Shown: piece after piece, positions 57,091 to 58,355 of the stretch | Position numbering within the stretch: the stretch's first letter is position 1 | How the letters are laid out: each line of letters starts with the position of its first letter | Source of the DNA: Pseudomonadota bacterium | Lineage (GTDB): Bacteria > Chloroflexota > UBA5177 | DNA: 58,355 nucleotides | Assembly: GCA_021324655.1 (NCBI GenBank) | Contig: JAJPIP010000031.1 | Span: 1 to 58,355 of the forward strand | Reading direction: 5' to 3' | The notes under the pieces: model-generated | The model's input: only the letters and a program-made list of their open reading frames with translations | Databases searched by the model: none | Told to the model about the DNA's origin: nothing | Made by a program: the position numbers and the translations under genes

Positions 57091-58355
57091 ATGAACCGCA
57101 AGTGGCAGCGCTTTCTGCACGTGCCGGACGAGGATGCCCTTGCTCGTCTGGTCATACATTTCGGTCACGACACTCTCGGTTACCGTCGGGTGGCCGCGTT
57201 GTGGCAACAGTCAGACGGCTCATTGGCGCTGCACGGGGAGATCGGTTACGCCTCGGGCCACAGCAGATTGCTGCGTGAGTATCGCATCGACCCCGAGGAA
57301 CTGCGAGACGCTTTCGGCGAGGAATCCGTCAACGTCGTCCCTCCGGCCGGCGGCCATCCCGTCCTTCAAGCGTTTGGCGCTTCCCGAGCCATCGTGTTGA
57401 CCGACCGCAATCAGCGTAGTATCGGTCTGATTCTCCTGGGCGACCCAACCGCAGAGGCTGAGCTTCCGGACGACACTCTGGACATGTTCGGATACGCCGC
57501 CTCGATGGCCCTCCTCTTGCTTCGACAGAAGCAGGACGAAGAAGAGCGCATCCGCATGATCCAGACTCAGAAGCACCAGCTCGAGGCTCTCTTGCATGCC
57601 AGTGCCAACGTGCATGGACCCAACCTCGACGAGGTGTTGGAGCGCATCGCGGCGTCGATGACCAAGGATGGGGGTTTCCGGCGCGCCGCCGTGTACCTCC
57701 GTGACGACGCGGACTTTCTGCATGCGCGCGCCTTCGTCGGCGTGTCGCCGGAGGATGCGGAGCGCATCCGTGTTCCGTTACCCTTCGCGACCTTCTCTCA
57801 CCTGATGCGTCCCGAGATGCAGATCAGCCGCTCTTTCCTATTCGATCACCGCAAGCATGAGCTGCCGCCCGAGCTTCTCTCCTCGCTCAGCATTCCGGAG
57901 GGAGCGCCTGCTGCCCCTGACCTGTGGCATCCTCTGGACTCTCTGACCATCCCTCTCCAGGACCGGGGTGGCCGGACCATCGGCGTCGTGTCCATGGATG
58001 AGCCGGACGACGGCCGCTATCCCGGGCTCGAGAGGATCCAGGTGCTCGAGCTCTTCGCGGGGGCGTGTGCCGTGGCCGTGGAACAGGCCCGCCTCTACGA
58101 CGAGGTTCAGCGCCTGGCGGCGACCGATCCACTGACCGGTCTCCAGAATCGCCGGGCATTCGAGGACGCGCTGCACCGAGCGTGGGCACAGAGCGCGCGA
58201 GCCGCGCGTGAGTTCTGCCTGCTGTATTGCGATCTGGACGGGCTCAAGCACCTGAACGACGCACTGGGGCATGAGGCGGGCGATTTGATTCTGCAGGCCG
58301 TTGCCGTCTCTCTCCGCAGCCGGCTGCGCGATGGAGACCTGGCGGCACGCATCGG
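57091..58355 (+). CDS. GAF-GGDEF protein, likely diguanylate cyclase, cut by window end
   Basis: The frame starting MNRKWQRFLHVPDEDALARL runs 421 codons to the window end without a stop. It holds two GAF-like regions: about 5-145, with MFGYAASMALLLLRQKQDEE at the end, and about 160-345, with IPLQDRGGRTIGVVSMDEPD. The beginning of a GGDEF domain (about 350 on) follows: ATDPLTGLQNRRAFEDAL, YCDLDGLKHLNDALGHEAG and DLILQAVAVSLRSRLRDGDL. The GG(D/E)EF loop itself lies beyond the edge, so activity cannot be judged. It is divergent from the nucleotidyltransferase. The cyclase would make cyclic di-GMP. Confidence 0.85.
   Translation, partial: MNRKWQRFLHVPDEDALARLVIHFGHDTLGYRRVAALWQQSDGSLALHGEIGYASGHSRLLREYRIDPEELRDAFGEESVNVVPPAGGHPVLQAFGASRAIVLTDRNQRSIGLILLGDPTAEAELPDDTLDMFGYAASMALLLLRQKQDEEERIRMIQTQKHQLEALLHASANVHGPNLDEVLERIAASMTKDGGFRRAAVYLRDDADFLHARAFVGVSPEDAERIRVPLPFATFSHLMRPEMQISRSFLFDHRKHELPPELLSSLSIPEGAPAAPDLWHPLDSLTIPLQDRGGRTIGVVSMDEPDDGRYPGLERIQVLELFAGACAVAVEQARLYDEVQRLAATDPLTGLQNRRAFEDALHRAWAQSARAAREFCLLYCDLDGLKHLNDALGHEAGDLILQAVAVSLRSRLRDGDLAARI

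Noticed and set aside
1-58355. tRNA or rRNA genes
   Set aside because: I looked through the intergenic stretches for T-loop GTTCGA-type sequences with matching acceptor stems and found none.

Overview
The window is about 58 kb of GC-rich bacterial chromosome with dense, mostly well-spaced genes. No rRNA, tRNA or CRISPR array is visible. The gene set suggests a member of the Chloroflexota or a close relative. It has a Tad/Flp pilus locus without a visible secretin, a MoxR-DUF58-DUF4350-DUF4129-SpoIIM-RDD block, many GT-C type membrane glycosyltransferase-like proteins, a sedolisin with a Pro/Thr linker, and REP elements with a Y1 (RAYT) transposase. The taxonomic placement is inference from gene content only.

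Layout. 1-2.4 kb: a cut-off VWA-domain gene, a divergent XRE regulator followed by an ADP-ribosylglycohydrolase, and a ParE/RelE-Phd toxin-antitoxin pair. 2.4-3.0 kb: decayed DNA with the C-terminal remnant of a glucoamylase-like gene. 3.1-19.4 kb: a cell-surface glycan region. It holds GT-C-like membrane proteins, a GT87 protein, a methyltransferase, a GtrB-like GT2, a PIG-V-like mannosyltransferase, an SGNH hydrolase and three paralogous acyltransferase-3 genes. Two broken relatives of the 5.6-kb glycosyltransferase gene lie beside the acyltransferases. 19.6-27.4 kb: a DUF5658-like membrane protein and an overlapping run of five GT-C/GT87 membrane genes that contains a duplicated two-gene module. 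27.4-28.9 kb: gene-poor DNA with an 18-bp tandem repeat and two REP arrays around a RAYT gene.

29.1-39.1 kb: a Tad pilus locus (two Flp pilins, two TadE-like proteins, a very large Cys-rich TadG-like protein, CpaB, TadA, TadB, TadC, CpaE/TadZ), with no prepilin peptidase or secretin in view. 39.3-41.7 kb: a secreted S53 peptidase. 42.6-44.3 kb: a queF-queC-VUT transporter operon for preQ0/preQ1 metabolism. 44.3-46.1 kb: an orphan PAS-GAF histidine kinase. 46.2-53.3 kb: the MoxR/DUF58/SpoIIM/RDD membrane block. 53.5-56.9 kb: a Thr-rich secreted protein, a secreted protein with a possible caspase-like His/Cys pair, a PAP2 phosphatase and a nucleotidyltransferase-like gene. 57.1 kb to the end: a GAF/GGDEF protein cut by the window edge.

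How the parts fit together. Most of the window concerns the cell surface: lipid-linked sugar transfer and acylation in the first half, pili and secreted proteins in the middle. Several surface genes carry a -10 hexamer 5-7 bases before the start codon, which suggests leaderless transcripts. The Tad locus has at least three promoter-like sites, one overlapped by a perfect inverted repeat. Duplication followed by decay is the main evolutionary theme. It is seen in the acyltransferases, the glycosyltransferase remnants, the GT87 module, the pilins and the REP arrays.
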